Positions 8,341 to 16,646 of a stretch of DNA of 64,000 bases are shown here, one piece after another. A model generated the notes under the pieces. That model made no database searches and was not told where the DNA came from. It saw nothing but the letters and a program-made list of their open reading frames with translations. The stretch is from CAWKEY01 sp963848675 (lineage in GTDB: Bacteria > Pseudomonadota > Gammaproteobacteria > Methylococcales > Methylomonadaceae): positions 372,001 through 436,000 of the forward strand of contig CAWKEY010000023.1 in assembly GCA_963848675.1 (NCBI GenBank), written 5' to 3'. The translations under genes and the position numbers were made by a program. Each line of letters starts with the position of its first letter. Within the stretch, counting starts at the first letter, position 1.

Positions 8341-9444
8341 TTATTGTTGAGGCAATGGTGGCGGAACGGCAGTAAATGCTCCAGACAGCTCGGCTACTTT
8401 TTCCGCCGGCGTCCATTCAACCAAATCGGCACGCCAGATCAGTGTGGCGCGAGTAATTTCAGCGGTTTTGATTTTTTGCTCAATCACGGACCGGTCGAAA
8501 GGTCCCTGTTGCTGGCCATCGATAGCCGCATAATAACCAACCGATGCCGGAAGCGGCGGCGGTGTTGCTGATGCTTGTCCCGGCGGCTGCGTGCTAAATG
8601 CCTGGGACATTTCCCGGGCAACGGCAAAGCCCATGCCCATGCCCAGACCTTCATTGGCGCCGCCGCCGGGGTTTTTCGCCGCCGCTTCCATCGCTTCGGC
8701 GGCCTGAAAATGCATGTAACGGCCTAAATCACCGATAATGCCCATGCTGGTGCGTTTGTCCAATGCCGCCTCCACTTCCGGCGGCAGGGAGATGTTTTCA
8801 ACCATCAGTTGCAACACATCAAGCCCATACGCGGCAAATTCAGGGCTGATTTTTTGGGTAATGAAATTGCCCAAGGTTTCGTAATTGGCGGCCAGATCCA
8901 GAATGGGAATGCCGGATTCACCGATAATGCCTGCAAAGCGCGCCACGATCAGATTACGCAACTGCTCGCTGATTTCACCGGTCCGGAAATGGCCATCGGT
9001 ACCGACGATTTCCTTGATAAAGGTGAGCGGTTCCTTGATGCGGATCGCATAAGTGCCAAAGGCGCGAAGTCTGAGCGGGCCGAATTCCTTGTCGCGCAGC
9101 ATGATCGGATTTTTAGTGCCCCATTTCAAATCGGTAAAGCGGCGCATATTGAAAAAATAGACTTCTGCTTTGAAGGGACTTTTAAAACCATGCGGCCAGC
9201 TTTCCAGGGTCGTCAGCACCGGCATGTTGCGGGTTTCGAGCTGATAAAGTCCGGGCTCGTATATATCCGCGGCGCGGCCTTCGCTGACCAGTACCGCTGT
9301 TTGCGACTCTCTGACCGTCAGCATCGCACCGTATTTAATTTCATTGCCGTAACGCTCGAAGCGATACACCATGGTATCGCTGCTATCGTCCGTCCACTCG
9401 ATAACATCAACAAATTCGCCTAAAAGCTTATCCAAAATACCCAC
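8341..9444 (-). CDS. SPFH domain protein with C-terminal GYF_2 domain
   Basis: 367 aa, GTG start with AGGAG 7 nt upstream. Residues about 25-240 are an SPFH (band-7) domain of the YdjI/virion-core-like subfamily (MLTVRESQTAVLVSEGRAA; YFFNMRRFTDLKWGT; FGTYAIRIKEP). A Gly-rich and Pro-rich linker (about 262-305) leads to a C-terminal GYF_2 module (YYAAIDGQQQGPFDRSVIEQ, about 307-350), a small protein-interaction fold. There is no N-terminal transmembrane helix, so it is probably a peripheral membrane scaffold. It lies between a TelA-like and a zinc-ribbon gene, consistent with a membrane-stress operon. Confidence 0.85.
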   Translation of the reverse strand: MGILDKLLGEFVDVIEWTDDSSDTMVYRFERYGNEIKYGAMLTVRESQTAVLVSEGRAADIYEPGLYQLETRNMPVLTTLESWPHGFKSPFKAEVYFFNMRRFTDLKWGTKNPIMLRDKEFGPLRLRAFGTYAIRIKEPLTFIKEIVGTDGHFRTGEISEQLRNLIVARFAGIIGESGIPILDLAANYETLGNFITQKISPEFAAYGLDVLQLMVENISLPPEVEAALDKRTSMGIIGDLGRYMHFQAAEAMEAAAKNPGGGANEGLGMGMGFAVAREMSQAFSTQPPGQASATPPPLPASVGYYAAIDGQQQGPFDRSVIEQKIKTAEITRATLIWRADLVEWTPAEKVAELSGAFTAVPPPLPQQ

Positions 9445-9495
9445 TTTGTTACTCCTGTTGTTGGTTAATTGGTGTTACGAAAGGTAAAGATTGCT

Positions 9496-9685
9496 TTACC
9501 ACGCAGTTCACGAAGAACACGAAGATTTGCAAACATGCCGCTTGCATCCTGCTTACCCAGACTTAAACGTAGCCGGCATACAGCCACAGAAACTACTTTG
9601 GCGTCGCTATCCTTGCCATTTTTGCTGAACATTTTTGTCACTAAAAAACGCTCACTTACTTCGTGCTCTTCGTGTCTTAGTGGTG
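9496..9685. repeat. dispersed CACGAAG inverted repeat, copy 1
   Basis: In the 268-bp space between the TelA-like and SPFH genes, a left arm 9496-9524 (ACCAC...CACGAAGAACACGAAG) and a right arm 9659-9685 (CTTCGTG...CTTCGTG...GTGGT) face each other across about 134 bp. Related copies occur at 28673-28739 and 50430-50492. No gene is evident in the spacer. It is an intergenic repeat family, not an insertion sequence, since no transposase is present. Confidence 0.7.
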
Positions 9686-9712
9686 TTTAGGTAGATTGCA
9701 AGACATTAGTGA

Positions 9713-10873
9713 TTACGAAGTTGCCTCGCCGGTTGCTTTTGCTTGCGCCGAAGCCAGCGTTTTACGCAATTCGCTTTCACATTCCTGCAATTGCGTAACC
9801 GCTTCGGCACGCATTTTTTTACCCTCATCGGCAATTTGCAGGCTTTCTTCTATGGTCGCGATCAGGGTTTGGTTGGCTTTTTTGATCACTTCGATATCGA
9901 AAACACCGCGCTCCAGTTGTTTGCGCGTTTCGGCATTGGCCAGTTTGAGATTTTCGGCATTGGCGGCCAGCAAATCGTTAGTTAAATCGGTCGCTGCCTT
10001 CACCGTTTCCGCTGCTTGCGATGACCGGAAAATGGTTACCGCCGTCGCCAGTTGCTGGCGCCACAAGGGTACGGTGTTGACAATCGTCGAATTGATTTTG
10101 GTCACCAAGCCCTTATCGTTTTCCTGCACCAGGCGGATGCCCGGAAGGCTCTGCATGGAAACCTGGCGGGTCAGGCGCAGATCGTGCACCCGCCGTTCCA
10201 GATCGTCGCGGGCGGCGCGCATATCGCGGAGGTTTTGTGCCGAGATAATGCCCTCGCTGTTTTCAACCTGTTTAGCCAGTTCCGGAATCAGGGTTGCATC
10301 CAGTTGCCGCAGCTTCTCTTCACCGGCGGCGATGTAATCTTCCAAAGTATAAAAATACTCCAGATTGGCCTGATACAAACGATCCAGGGAAGTAATATCG
10401 GTCAGCAAACTGGTTTTATGTTTTTCCAGCCGGTCGGTGATGGTATCAATCTGTTTGCGCACTTCTTCGTACTGCTGCAGAAATTTAACCACCGGTTTGG
10501 CTTTGCCGAACAAGCGATCCATAAAACCCTGTTTTTTATTCGGATCAAGATCATCGACTTCGAAGCCGCGGATAATGGCGACCATTTCGTTCAAATCGGT
10601 ACCGGCCGGGCCTACATCCTTATTCTTGACGCCATCCAGCATGCGGTCGGAAATACTGGTCAGTTGCTCCTGAGCCTTGCTGCCGAAAAAAATGATCGAA
10701 TGGGTATCGTTCATGTCGATTTCAGCCAGCAATTTCTGGATGTTTTGCTGTTTTTCCGGGGTCGCCTCCTGATACGGCAATAGCTCCGCCTTGACTCCAG
10801 GGACCAGCTCAGTGCCGGCATGAGCCGCCGCTAAATCGATGGTTGTTGCTGTATTTACCTGCTGTTCACTCAT
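9713..10873 (-). CDS. TelA/KlaA-family toxic-anion resistance protein
   Basis: 386 aa. Rich in long alpha helices, with the TelA family core: FFGSKAQEQLTSISDRML, DLNEMVAIIRGFEVDDLDP, a FGKAKPVVKFLQQYEEVRKQ segment and the region around VPLWRQQLATAV. The family is linked to tellurite and other membrane-active stress resistance; its biochemical activity is not established. Start: ATG 10873 has GGAG 8 nt upstream. An alternative ATG ten codons earlier overlaps the XpaC-like stop (TGATG) and cannot be excluded. Operonic with the XpaC-like gene, the usual partner of TelA. Confidence 0.88.
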   Translation of the reverse strand: MSEQQVNTATTIDLAAAHAGTELVPGVKAELLPYQEATPEKQQNIQKLLAEIDMNDTHSIIFFGSKAQEQLTSISDRMLDGVKNKDVGPAGTDLNEMVAIIRGFEVDDLDPNKKQGFMDRLFGKAKPVVKFLQQYEEVRKQIDTITDRLEKHKTSLLTDITSLDRLYQANLEYFYTLEDYIAAGEEKLRQLDATLIPELAKQVENSEGIISAQNLRDMRAARDDLERRVHDLRLTRQVSMQSLPGIRLVQENDKGLVTKINSTIVNTVPLWRQQLATAVTIFRSSQAAETVKAATDLTNDLLAANAENLKLANAETRKQLERGVFDIEVIKKANQTLIATIEESLQIADEGKKMRAEAVTQLQECESELRKTLASAQAKATGEATS

Positions 10874-10899
10874 GTTGTAGTCTCCGATTTCCGGCGGCA

Positions 10900-11757
10900 T
10901 CAAAGGATGCCTTCCCGCTTGAGTTGTGTGGTGAGAACTTCAATTTTTACATCCAGATCAAAAACATCTTCTTCGAGCAACTTTTGATGCTGCTCCTGAA
11001 ACACCGACTCGATGGTTTCTAGCACATTACGGAAATTTTCTTCGAGTTGCCCGGATTGGGTTTGTTGATGGGTTTTGGCGTAACCCTCGGTCACCTGCCG
11101 GGCGCCATCCAGATAAACATTCAGAAATTTACGCGCGCGCCGGATATCACGCGGATCGGCTTCAATTTCCGCCAAAATGCGGTCGGCAATCGCACAGATA
11201 TTTTCGATACGCTGATTGAGTTCGGTGTTGCGAATTTTGTCGTTGGCCTGCTCGATACTGCGGATGATTTGCGACGATTCTGTCAGCATGCGCAAAATTT
11301 CATCGCCCGAGTAGCCTTGCGCATCGGCCAGCTTTTTTTCCTGGTGGCGATCAAAACCATAACTTAAATACATCCCTAGAAACGCGCCGCCGGCAAACAT
11401 CAAGGCAACCGGTAACGCGTGCCGGGCACCCAACCAGGCAATCATGCCGGTGGCTAACGCGGTAATGACGGCTGCCAGCGATTTCAAGGGCCATCTGGGA
11501 GCGCGGGCAATGGGAGCTTTACTAAATGCGGCTTCCGCCTGTAAACCTTTACGTAAACACCAGGCCGCTGCCATATATAGCGCGAAACCTGAAGCATTGA
11601 CGATAATGCCTAATAGATTGCCTGAGCCCAGGGCCATGATGGTTGCCGGAATCAATGCCCACGGTAAAAAATACAGCAACAAGCCGCGTGGCGAGTAATC
11701 CTGAAGTTTTTTGCCAATGAAGCGTTTAGGCTTTTTGAAATCATTCAAGCCTGTCAT
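10900..11757 (-). CDS. XpaC-like membrane protein (5-bromo-4-chloroindolyl phosphate hydrolysis family)
   Basis: 285 aa. Two pairs of hydrophobic helices in the first half (about 27-70, including LLYFLPWALIPATIMALG, and about 95-130, including LPVALMFAGGAFLGMYLSYG), then a cytoplasmic helical domain (about 140-285, ILRMLTESSQIIRSIEQAND; NVYLDGARQVTEGYAK). This layout and the adjacent TelA-like gene fit the XpaC family, named for a hydrolysis phenotype and with no proven enzymatic role. Its ATG overlaps the stop of the 47-aa ORF as ATGA. Confidence 0.8.
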   Translation of the reverse strand: MTGLNDFKKPKRFIGKKLQDYSPRGLLLYFLPWALIPATIMALGSGNLLGIIVNASGFALYMAAAWCLRKGLQAEAAFSKAPIARAPRWPLKSLAAVITALATGMIAWLGARHALPVALMFAGGAFLGMYLSYGFDRHQEKKLADAQGYSGDEILRMLTESSQIIRSIEQANDKIRNTELNQRIENICAIADRILAEIEADPRDIRRARKFLNVYLDGARQVTEGYAKTHQQTQSGQLEENFRNVLETIESVFQEQHQKLLEEDVFDLDVKIEVLTTQLKREGIL

Positions 11758-11897
11758 GATCTTGATTCCGTGCGGGTAGACACTGCATCGGCAACAGCAG
11801 CGGCGGGTTCAGCTTTAACCATGGACTGACACGTCGCCAAACCCACCGTGGCCACCAGCAGAATAAATCCTAAGAAATGTCGTAGTAATCCGGACAT
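11754..11897 (-). CDS. 47-aa small membrane or secreted protein leading the TelA/XpaC operon
   Basis: Translated by hand. It starts at ATG 11897 with a GGAGG 4-5 nt upstream and ends with a TGA that overlaps the XpaC-like ATG (ATGA). The peptide begins MSGLLRHFLGFILLVATVG, a hydrophobic segment followed by LATCQSMVKAEP, which resembles a signal peptide; the Cys after LAT is only a poor lipobox match. The remainder is Ala/Ser/Thr-rich and polar. The strong ribosome binding site, coupled stop and a TATAAT box upstream support a real gene. No family recognised. Confidence 0.65.
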   Translation of the reverse strand: MSGLLRHFLGFILLVATVGLATCQSMVKAEPAAAVADAVSTRTESRS

Positions 11898-11941
11898 AAC
11901 GCCTCCAGGGCGTGAATTGTGAGTTTAAGCAAACGCAAGCG

Positions 11942-11947
11942 ATTATA
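11942..11947 (-). promoter_or_regulatory. -10 box (TATAAT) of the stress operon
   Basis: On the minus strand a perfect TATAAT lies 45 nt before the ATG of the 47-aa ORF. No convincing -35 hexamer is found 16-18 nt upstream (the region reads GATAAA-like), so the promoter may be weak or activator-dependent. The rest of 11948-12226 holds a REP-like palindrome at 12132-12166 and no gene that I can support. Confidence 0.5.
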
Positions 11948-12131
11948 ACAAAATGCGCTCAGCTTTATCTCCGGAGAAGCGTTTGAAAGAACATAACGGC
12001 TCCCATTACCGCGTCCATAGCTTCAAAATCGACCAGAAACCCCGCCGCCGTTTTTAGTAGCCATTGAAATTAAACCAACGAAAACTGGCTTTTTTCACAG
12101 TTGTCTATTGCAGTTACAGCTGGCGGAGAGC

Positions 12132-12166
12132 TTGTGGGAGGGACGCGGCTAAAGCCCCTCCTACAA
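12132..12166. repeat. REP-like palindrome
   Basis: TTGTGGGAG...GGCTAAAGCC...CTCCTACAA forms an imperfect stem-loop with the GTGGGAG / CTCCTAC ends typical of extragenic palindromes in Pseudomonas-like and methanotroph genomes. It sits downstream of the 12227 gene and upstream of the stress operon promoter. It resembles the elements at 20135-20156 and 60333-60374. Confidence 0.6.
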
Positions 12167-12226
12167 ATGTGCATTGTGATGGACTAAAAAGTAATACAGG
12201 AATAAACCCTTGCTTCCCTTCTGGTT

Positions 12227-12766
12227 TTATTGATACGCGTAGCTGATGAAGATGTGATAACTCAGCAAAAACAACAGCGCTGTTGACAAGCCGACGTGAA
12301 CGGTAATCCACATTGGTTGAAACCAGGGTTTGCGGATGCGGGTTATTTCAAAATTGAACAGGCCGGTAAGAAAAATAGCGAAATAAACCAGGCTCAATAG
12401 TTGTGCATAGGCGAAGCCCAGCGCTTGGGAATGTGCATAGAAAAATACCGGCGCCAGGCTGCCGGCCAGTTTATGGTGATTGAGTATTCTGCCCGCCTTG
12501 CGCATAAGTCCTCTATTACGCAACACCGAGCAATGCCATTGATGCGCAAGAAAGGTGAGCAAGGCGAAACCGGAGAGCTGCTTATACAGATTATCGGCTT
12601 GCAGATCTGTCAGCCAGGCCCAGCGCCAGTCATAGAATTCCTGAATAGCGAACGTTATCAATAACGCCAGACCCAGATAAAAATAGCCCTTGGCAAAGGC
12701 TTTGGGAGCCGCCGGAGTGTGCGTTTTTTGCGCCCGCAGAGCGATCCGTCTATTGATCAGCAACAT
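12227..12766 (-). CDS. His-rich four-helix membrane protein, candidate b-type cytochrome
   Basis: 179 aa from ATG 12766, with GGAGG 9 nt upstream; it overlaps the end of the preceding cytochrome gene by 17 nt. A longer in-frame extension would run inside that gene and is rejected. Four hydrophobic helices can be drawn (about 27-45, 60-80, 100-130, 145-175), with several His in or next to them (HQWH, NHHK, YAHSQ, TVHVG, SYHIF). This is compatible with a diheme b-type cytochrome passing electrons to the periplasmic c-type proteins encoded just upstream. I do not recognise the exact family. Confidence 0.6.
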   Translation of the reverse strand: MLLINRRIALRAQKTHTPAAPKAFAKGYFYLGLALLITFAIQEFYDWRWAWLTDLQADNLYKQLSGFALLTFLAHQWHCSVLRNRGLMRKAGRILNHHKLAGSLAPVFFYAHSQALGFAYAQLLSLVYFAIFLTGLFNFEITRIRKPWFQPMWITVHVGLSTALLFLLSYHIFISYAYQ

Positions 12767-13604
12767 AAGGACTAGCCTCCGAACTATCACTTGAACTGGC
12801 CAGCGCACCCAGGTTTGGCAGTGTATGCGGGGACGTACGCAGCAAGATCTCCTGCATAAAAATGTCCGCACTCGGCAAAAAATAACCCTCGCGCGGCCAG
12901 TGTTCGCCAATGAGCGGCGGATTGGCAAAGGTTTGGACTTTTTCCAGATACGCGCCGTAGGCATCCTGGAAGCCCTGATGTAATACCATCAGCACACCCA
13001 CGAGTTCTTCCAGCGATACTGTCTGAGCCGGATACATCCAGGTGGTGCCGCCCATGATGTCATGGAGCTGCCAGTCACGCTTGGGTGATTGTTCGTGTTT
13101 ATTGTGGCACTCGATGCACGCTTCTGCCACAGCCGGATCGGCGAACATGCCCGTATAAAGCCGCGTATCGGGCACATAAAAGAACTGCGGCTGCTGAAGC
13201 TGGCGCAGGGCTTGAAATTTTTCCTGCTGCAGCCCTTCGAAACGGTTATCGGGACTAATGGGATAATCCGAGCCCAGAAACAGGCTGATTCTTTTTGGAC
13301 TTTTTTCCATGCTTTTGGCTGTTTCGCGCAGAAATAGCGCAGGCAAGGGACCCGCTTCCAGATCTTTATCGCGCCAATGTTCATCGAACTTAAGCCCGGC
13401 TTTCTGTCCAGCGCCGACGATTTCCTGAGTCCACAGCTTGCGTACGGCTGCGTTTTCCGCCTGCAGCAAAGTGAACATCTGTTGCACCGGAATAGTGGCC
13501 GCTTGAGTCTTATCGTCATTCAAAGGCGGCGGCGCGCTGACGAACAAATAGATGCCCAAGCAGCCCAGTGCAAACAGGGTAACCCAGAAATTTTTATCAA
13601 TCAT
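12750..13604 (-). CDS. Tll0287-like (DUF3365) monohaem c-type protein
   Basis: 284 aa. The start at ATG 13604 (MIDKNFWVTLFALGCLGIYLFV) gives an N-terminal membrane anchor and overlaps the previous stop by 8 nt. One haem-binding motif CIECH is followed by NKHEQSPKRDWQLHDIMGG, the signature of the Tll0287-like/DUF3365 haem-sensor domain, with the region FFYVPDTRLYTGMFADPAVAEAC before it. The C-terminal third is helical. The protein is periplasmic and may sense or relay electrons or gases. It lies in an operon with a pentahaem cytochrome and a HoxX-hemerythrin protein. Confidence 0.75.
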   Translation of the reverse strand: MIDKNFWVTLFALGCLGIYLFVSAPPPLNDDKTQAATIPVQQMFTLLQAENAAVRKLWTQEIVGAGQKAGLKFDEHWRDKDLEAGPLPALFLRETAKSMEKSPKRISLFLGSDYPISPDNRFEGLQQEKFQALRQLQQPQFFYVPDTRLYTGMFADPAVAEACIECHNKHEQSPKRDWQLHDIMGGTTWMYPAQTVSLEELVGVLMVLHQGFQDAYGAYLEKVQTFANPPLIGEHWPREGYFLPSADIFMQEILLRTSPHTLPNLGALASSSDSSEASPYVADQ

Positions 13605-14289
13605 TACCGGACTCCTTCTTGGCTTTAAACCGGCGTTCATCACCATAGGGCGATAAACCGCCTTCGAAGTACGCATGAACTTTTTCAGACGGAATAATTT
13701 GATCGACCGTCTTTGGCGTCTGCCTGAGGTGATTGCCATGGAAATCGTGGCAACCTAAACAGCTATCCCAGCGCTTAAGCACAATCAATTTGTCATGAGG
13801 AACATCCACAGGATCATGTCTGAGCCTGGTTTTCTTGTGGCACTCTTGGCAATAATCGATGTTCGCCAAGCTGACACGCCGGCCGTTATGTTCGGCATGA
13901 CAGGAAATGCAGCGATCCGGGCTGAGATTCTGTCTGGCTTTGAGAAAACGCGGTTCAAGAAAACGATAGACCGGATGTCTGTCATTGGGACGTTCATGGC
14001 AGTGGAGGCAGTTTTCATTGCCCACCCGCAGATGGCTAAAGTCTGCCGGGCGGTCACGTTGGCCGAAAATGAAGCGCATATTAGCCTGAATCTGCTGGCG
14101 CAGATCGCCAGGGGCTTCCCGGTGACAAGAAGCGCATTTGAGCTTTTCATGCCCCGTATTCATCGGCCCTCGGACATGAAATGGTTCATTGCCGGGCAAA
14201 AACAACAGCATCAAACCAAGCAGACCCAAACACATGCCTAACAGATAGGCTCGGTGCTGGCGTTTGCGGGGTTTGGCGGGCGGGTTCAT
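13597..14289 (-). CDS. pentahaem c-type cytochrome, membrane-anchored
   Basis: 230 aa from ATG 14289; an upstream in-frame TTG is less likely. A single N-terminal helix (about 17-33, GMCLGLLGLMLLFLPG) anchors a periplasmic domain containing five CXXCH motifs: CASCH, CLHCH, CISCH, CQECH and CLGCH. Extra His residues could be distal ligands. It resembles small NapC/cytochrome c3-like electron carriers but does not clearly belong to one named family. It lies 18 nt after the HoxX-like gene, so they are co-transcribed. Confidence 0.8.
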   Translation of the reverse strand: MNPPAKPRKRQHRAYLLGMCLGLLGLMLLFLPGNEPFHVRGPMNTGHEKLKCASCHREAPGDLRQQIQANMRFIFGQRDRPADFSHLRVGNENCLHCHERPNDRHPVYRFLEPRFLKARQNLSPDRCISCHAEHNGRRVSLANIDYCQECHKKTRLRHDPVDVPHDKLIVLKRWDSCLGCHDFHGNHLRQTPKTVDQIIPSEKVHAYFEGGLSPYGDERRFKAKKESGND

Positions 14290-14307
14290 TTCAGCCCAAC
14301 GCAATCT

Positions 14308-16536
14308 TTAAACGCTGGCTTCCGGCAACAGAAATGTGTGCAGCACTTGCTTGCTAGCTTGCGGCTCAGGCTGTTGCGCTTTTAAATAATCGTTAAAAGC
14401 CATATCGGACTGGATGATATGGCTGCCCCATTTATCCATAAAGGCTTCAATATCCTGCTGCGTCCATTGCTGACGATTGATTCGCCGGTCTATGTCCGCC
14501 AGACTTTCCAGCATTAAATTATGCTCGTCGATATGCCTGTTATGGCCGTGATAATTTAATTTTTCCATGATTTCCTCCTCGGCAGTAAAATGCTCCTTGA
14601 CATGCTGATAGAGCTTTTGGAAATTGCCGGTGAGTGCTTGTTGACCATCGGAACCAAGCAACTGTTCCGCCAGCACAAACAAATCCTTGTGTTGACTGTC
14701 AACCAGGTCATCGCCCGTTTGATAAACATCCTGCCAGACAAAGTGAGCGAGGCTTCCCGGTGATATTGGCTTCGCTAAATGTCCTGTTTGACGGTGAATA
14801 GCGATATTTTCAGGTGTTTTGGTCTCCCCCCCGAGCTTGTAAACAAATCTTTTCCGGGCAGCATGGTAGTCTTCATTACCATAAAAATTGGCATACATTT
14901 GCGTCAATTCGAATTGACGGTAAGACGCCAGCGCTTTGCTGGATTCGTCAAAACAGCGTGTTTTCGCTTTCTTCGCCAGAGAGTTTCTTAAAGCTTGGCT
15001 GTCAGCGCTAAAGGTTTTCGCCAAATGTTTAACTTGAGCATAATAGAGCTGATGCTGCTTATCGAGCACTTGATCAATCAGGCCTATGCGCCAGGCTTTC
15101 TTGGCGCTAACCGGCAGCCGCTGTTCGGTCAGTGCCGTGGCCATTTTAAGGCCGACGCGCTTGGGTAGTAGATAGGTCCAATATTCAGAACCGTAAAGTT
15201 CACCCATGTTCTTGTAATGCGGATTCAGAATGACGCCGTCTCTTGCCCATACCAAATCGGCCGCTATGGCTAATATTGCACCTCCTGCGCCGGCATTGCC
15301 GGCAACGGCCGATATGGTCAATTTATCCAGTGTGGTGACGATCTGATAAATCAGATCATCCATCGCATTGATATTCAACCAGGATTCATCTGCCGGACTC
15401 TCGGCGTGCTCGATGTGATTGAGATGGATACCATTCGACCAAAACTCTTCGCCACCCATCAATACGATCACCTTCACCGTCTGAGCCGCCAGGTATTGAT
15501 AAACCGATAGCAGCAATTGGCATTGTTCAGTACTCATGCCGCCATTATGAAATTGAAAATACAGATAAGCGATTTCGCCGTCCAGTTCATGCCAGACTTC
15601 CTGACAAGGCAGTTGCCGTCCCGGCAGGGTATAGTCGATTGTTATCGATTGAATGGCTTGAGAAAACAGACTCTTGAACGCGCCGGCAACAGTGGCAGCC
15701 TTGGGCAATAGATCAGTTAAAAACTGTGTTGCGGGTAATTTGATGCCTTTGCCGCCGGTTGCCAATTTTTCTTGTAAATGTCCGATCCAGATCGCGCCGT
15801 CGACGGTGGCCAGGCAAATAGCCTGATTAGCCGTGGCAATGATGTCGCCCGCTTTGCCGCTTAAGCCGGTGGCTTTATGAGCGTTAAACACATGATAAGG
15901 CTTGCCGTAAAGCTCAGCCAGCAGACCGGGACTGCCATCTGCAGCCTGTATTCTTGTCAGAATCTCATCGGTGTTATGCTTTTTCCAGTCAATTGCACGA
16001 TCCGCTTGTTTCATCAGAGGTCTTAATTCTCCTTTGATGGTCGGTTTATGGTAATCCAGCACCTCCGGCTTAAAAGCCGGCGCATCGAAATAGGTCAGCG
16101 CTTCCCATAAACAGTCAACGGCTGCTTGAGTCACTTCCCGATAAAACAGGCTGCTTTTTGTCGCGGGCCGCATCGGAAAAGTTTTACTAGCCCAAATATC
16201 TCCGGCATCCATTTCCTCACGGGCTTCCAGCAGGGTAACACCCCATTCCGATTCGCCGCTCTGTATGGCCCAGTCCAAGGAAGAAGGCCCCCGGTCGCCT
16301 TTAATGCCGGGATGTACGATCAGGCAGCGATAGTTTTCATAGAGTTCTTTTGGGATACGGCGAGTCAAAAATGGGCAGATGATTAAATCGGGTTTAAAGA
16401 GGGCAACGCCTTCTAACAGTTGGGGTATATCGCCCAAATGTAATTCGACCGATACGCTATAACCCGCGTCTTCAAGCTCGGTATAAAAACGTTGCGTTAA
16501 CCCTGAAAATGCCGAAGAGACAAGTAAAATACGCAT
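14308..16536 (-). CDS. hoxX: HoxX-like protein fused to a C-terminal hemerythrin domain
   Basis: 742 aa from ATG 16536 (AGGA 8-9 nt upstream). The N-terminal formyltransferase-like domain (about 1-280) carries HPGIKGDRGPSSLDWAI and MDAGDIWASKTFPM. The central crotonase-like domain (about 300-550) has NAGAGGAILAIAADLVWARDG and HYKNMGELYGSEYWTYLL, both characteristic of HoxX. HoxX makes CO from formyl-tetrahydrofolate via formyl-CoA for the active site of aerobic [NiFe]-hydrogenases. The last 140 residues are a hemerythrin-like domain with the iron-ligand series H (SQHKD), H and E (HVKEHFTAEEE), H and H (NRHIDEHN), H and D (SHIIQSD). No hydrogenase gene is in the window. The fusion and the cytochrome neighbours are unusual. 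Confidence 0.88.
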   Translation of the reverse strand: MRILLVSSAFSGLTQRFYTELEDAGYSVSVELHLGDIPQLLEGVALFKPDLIICPFLTRRIPKELYENYRCLIVHPGIKGDRGPSSLDWAIQSGESEWGVTLLEAREEMDAGDIWASKTFPMRPATKSSLFYREVTQAAVDCLWEALTYFDAPAFKPEVLDYHKPTIKGELRPLMKQADRAIDWKKHNTDEILTRIQAADGSPGLLAELYGKPYHVFNAHKATGLSGKAGDIIATANQAICLATVDGAIWIGHLQEKLATGGKGIKLPATQFLTDLLPKAATVAGAFKSLFSQAIQSITIDYTLPGRQLPCQEVWHELDGEIAYLYFQFHNGGMSTEQCQLLLSVYQYLAAQTVKVIVLMGGEEFWSNGIHLNHIEHAESPADESWLNINAMDDLIYQIVTTLDKLTISAVAGNAGAGGAILAIAADLVWARDGVILNPHYKNMGELYGSEYWTYLLPKRVGLKMATALTEQRLPVSAKKAWRIGLIDQVLDKQHQLYYAQVKHLAKTFSADSQALRNSLAKKAKTRCFDESSKALASYRQFELTQMYANFYGNEDYHAARKRFVYKLGGETKTPENIAIHRQTGHLAKPISPGSLAHFVWQDVYQTGDDLVDSQHKDLFVLAEQLLGSDGQQALTGNFQKLYQHVKEHFTAEEEIMEKLNYHGHNRHIDEHNLMLESLADIDRRINRQQWTQQDIEAFMDKWGSHIIQSDMAFNDYLKAQQPEPQASKQVLHTFLLPEASV

Positions 16537-16646
16537 AAAGAAATCCTCACTGTAAAGCGCTTTGAAACCACCCAATTAACTTGAATAGGATAAAAAAGCG
16601 TAAATAAATAAAAAAAGTTGGTGGTAACTGTGTTTCACCTCAAAGT

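Noticed and set aside
9496..9685. Insertion-sequence remnant
   Set aside because: Terminal inverted repeats are present but there is no transposase-like frame between them or target duplication visible.
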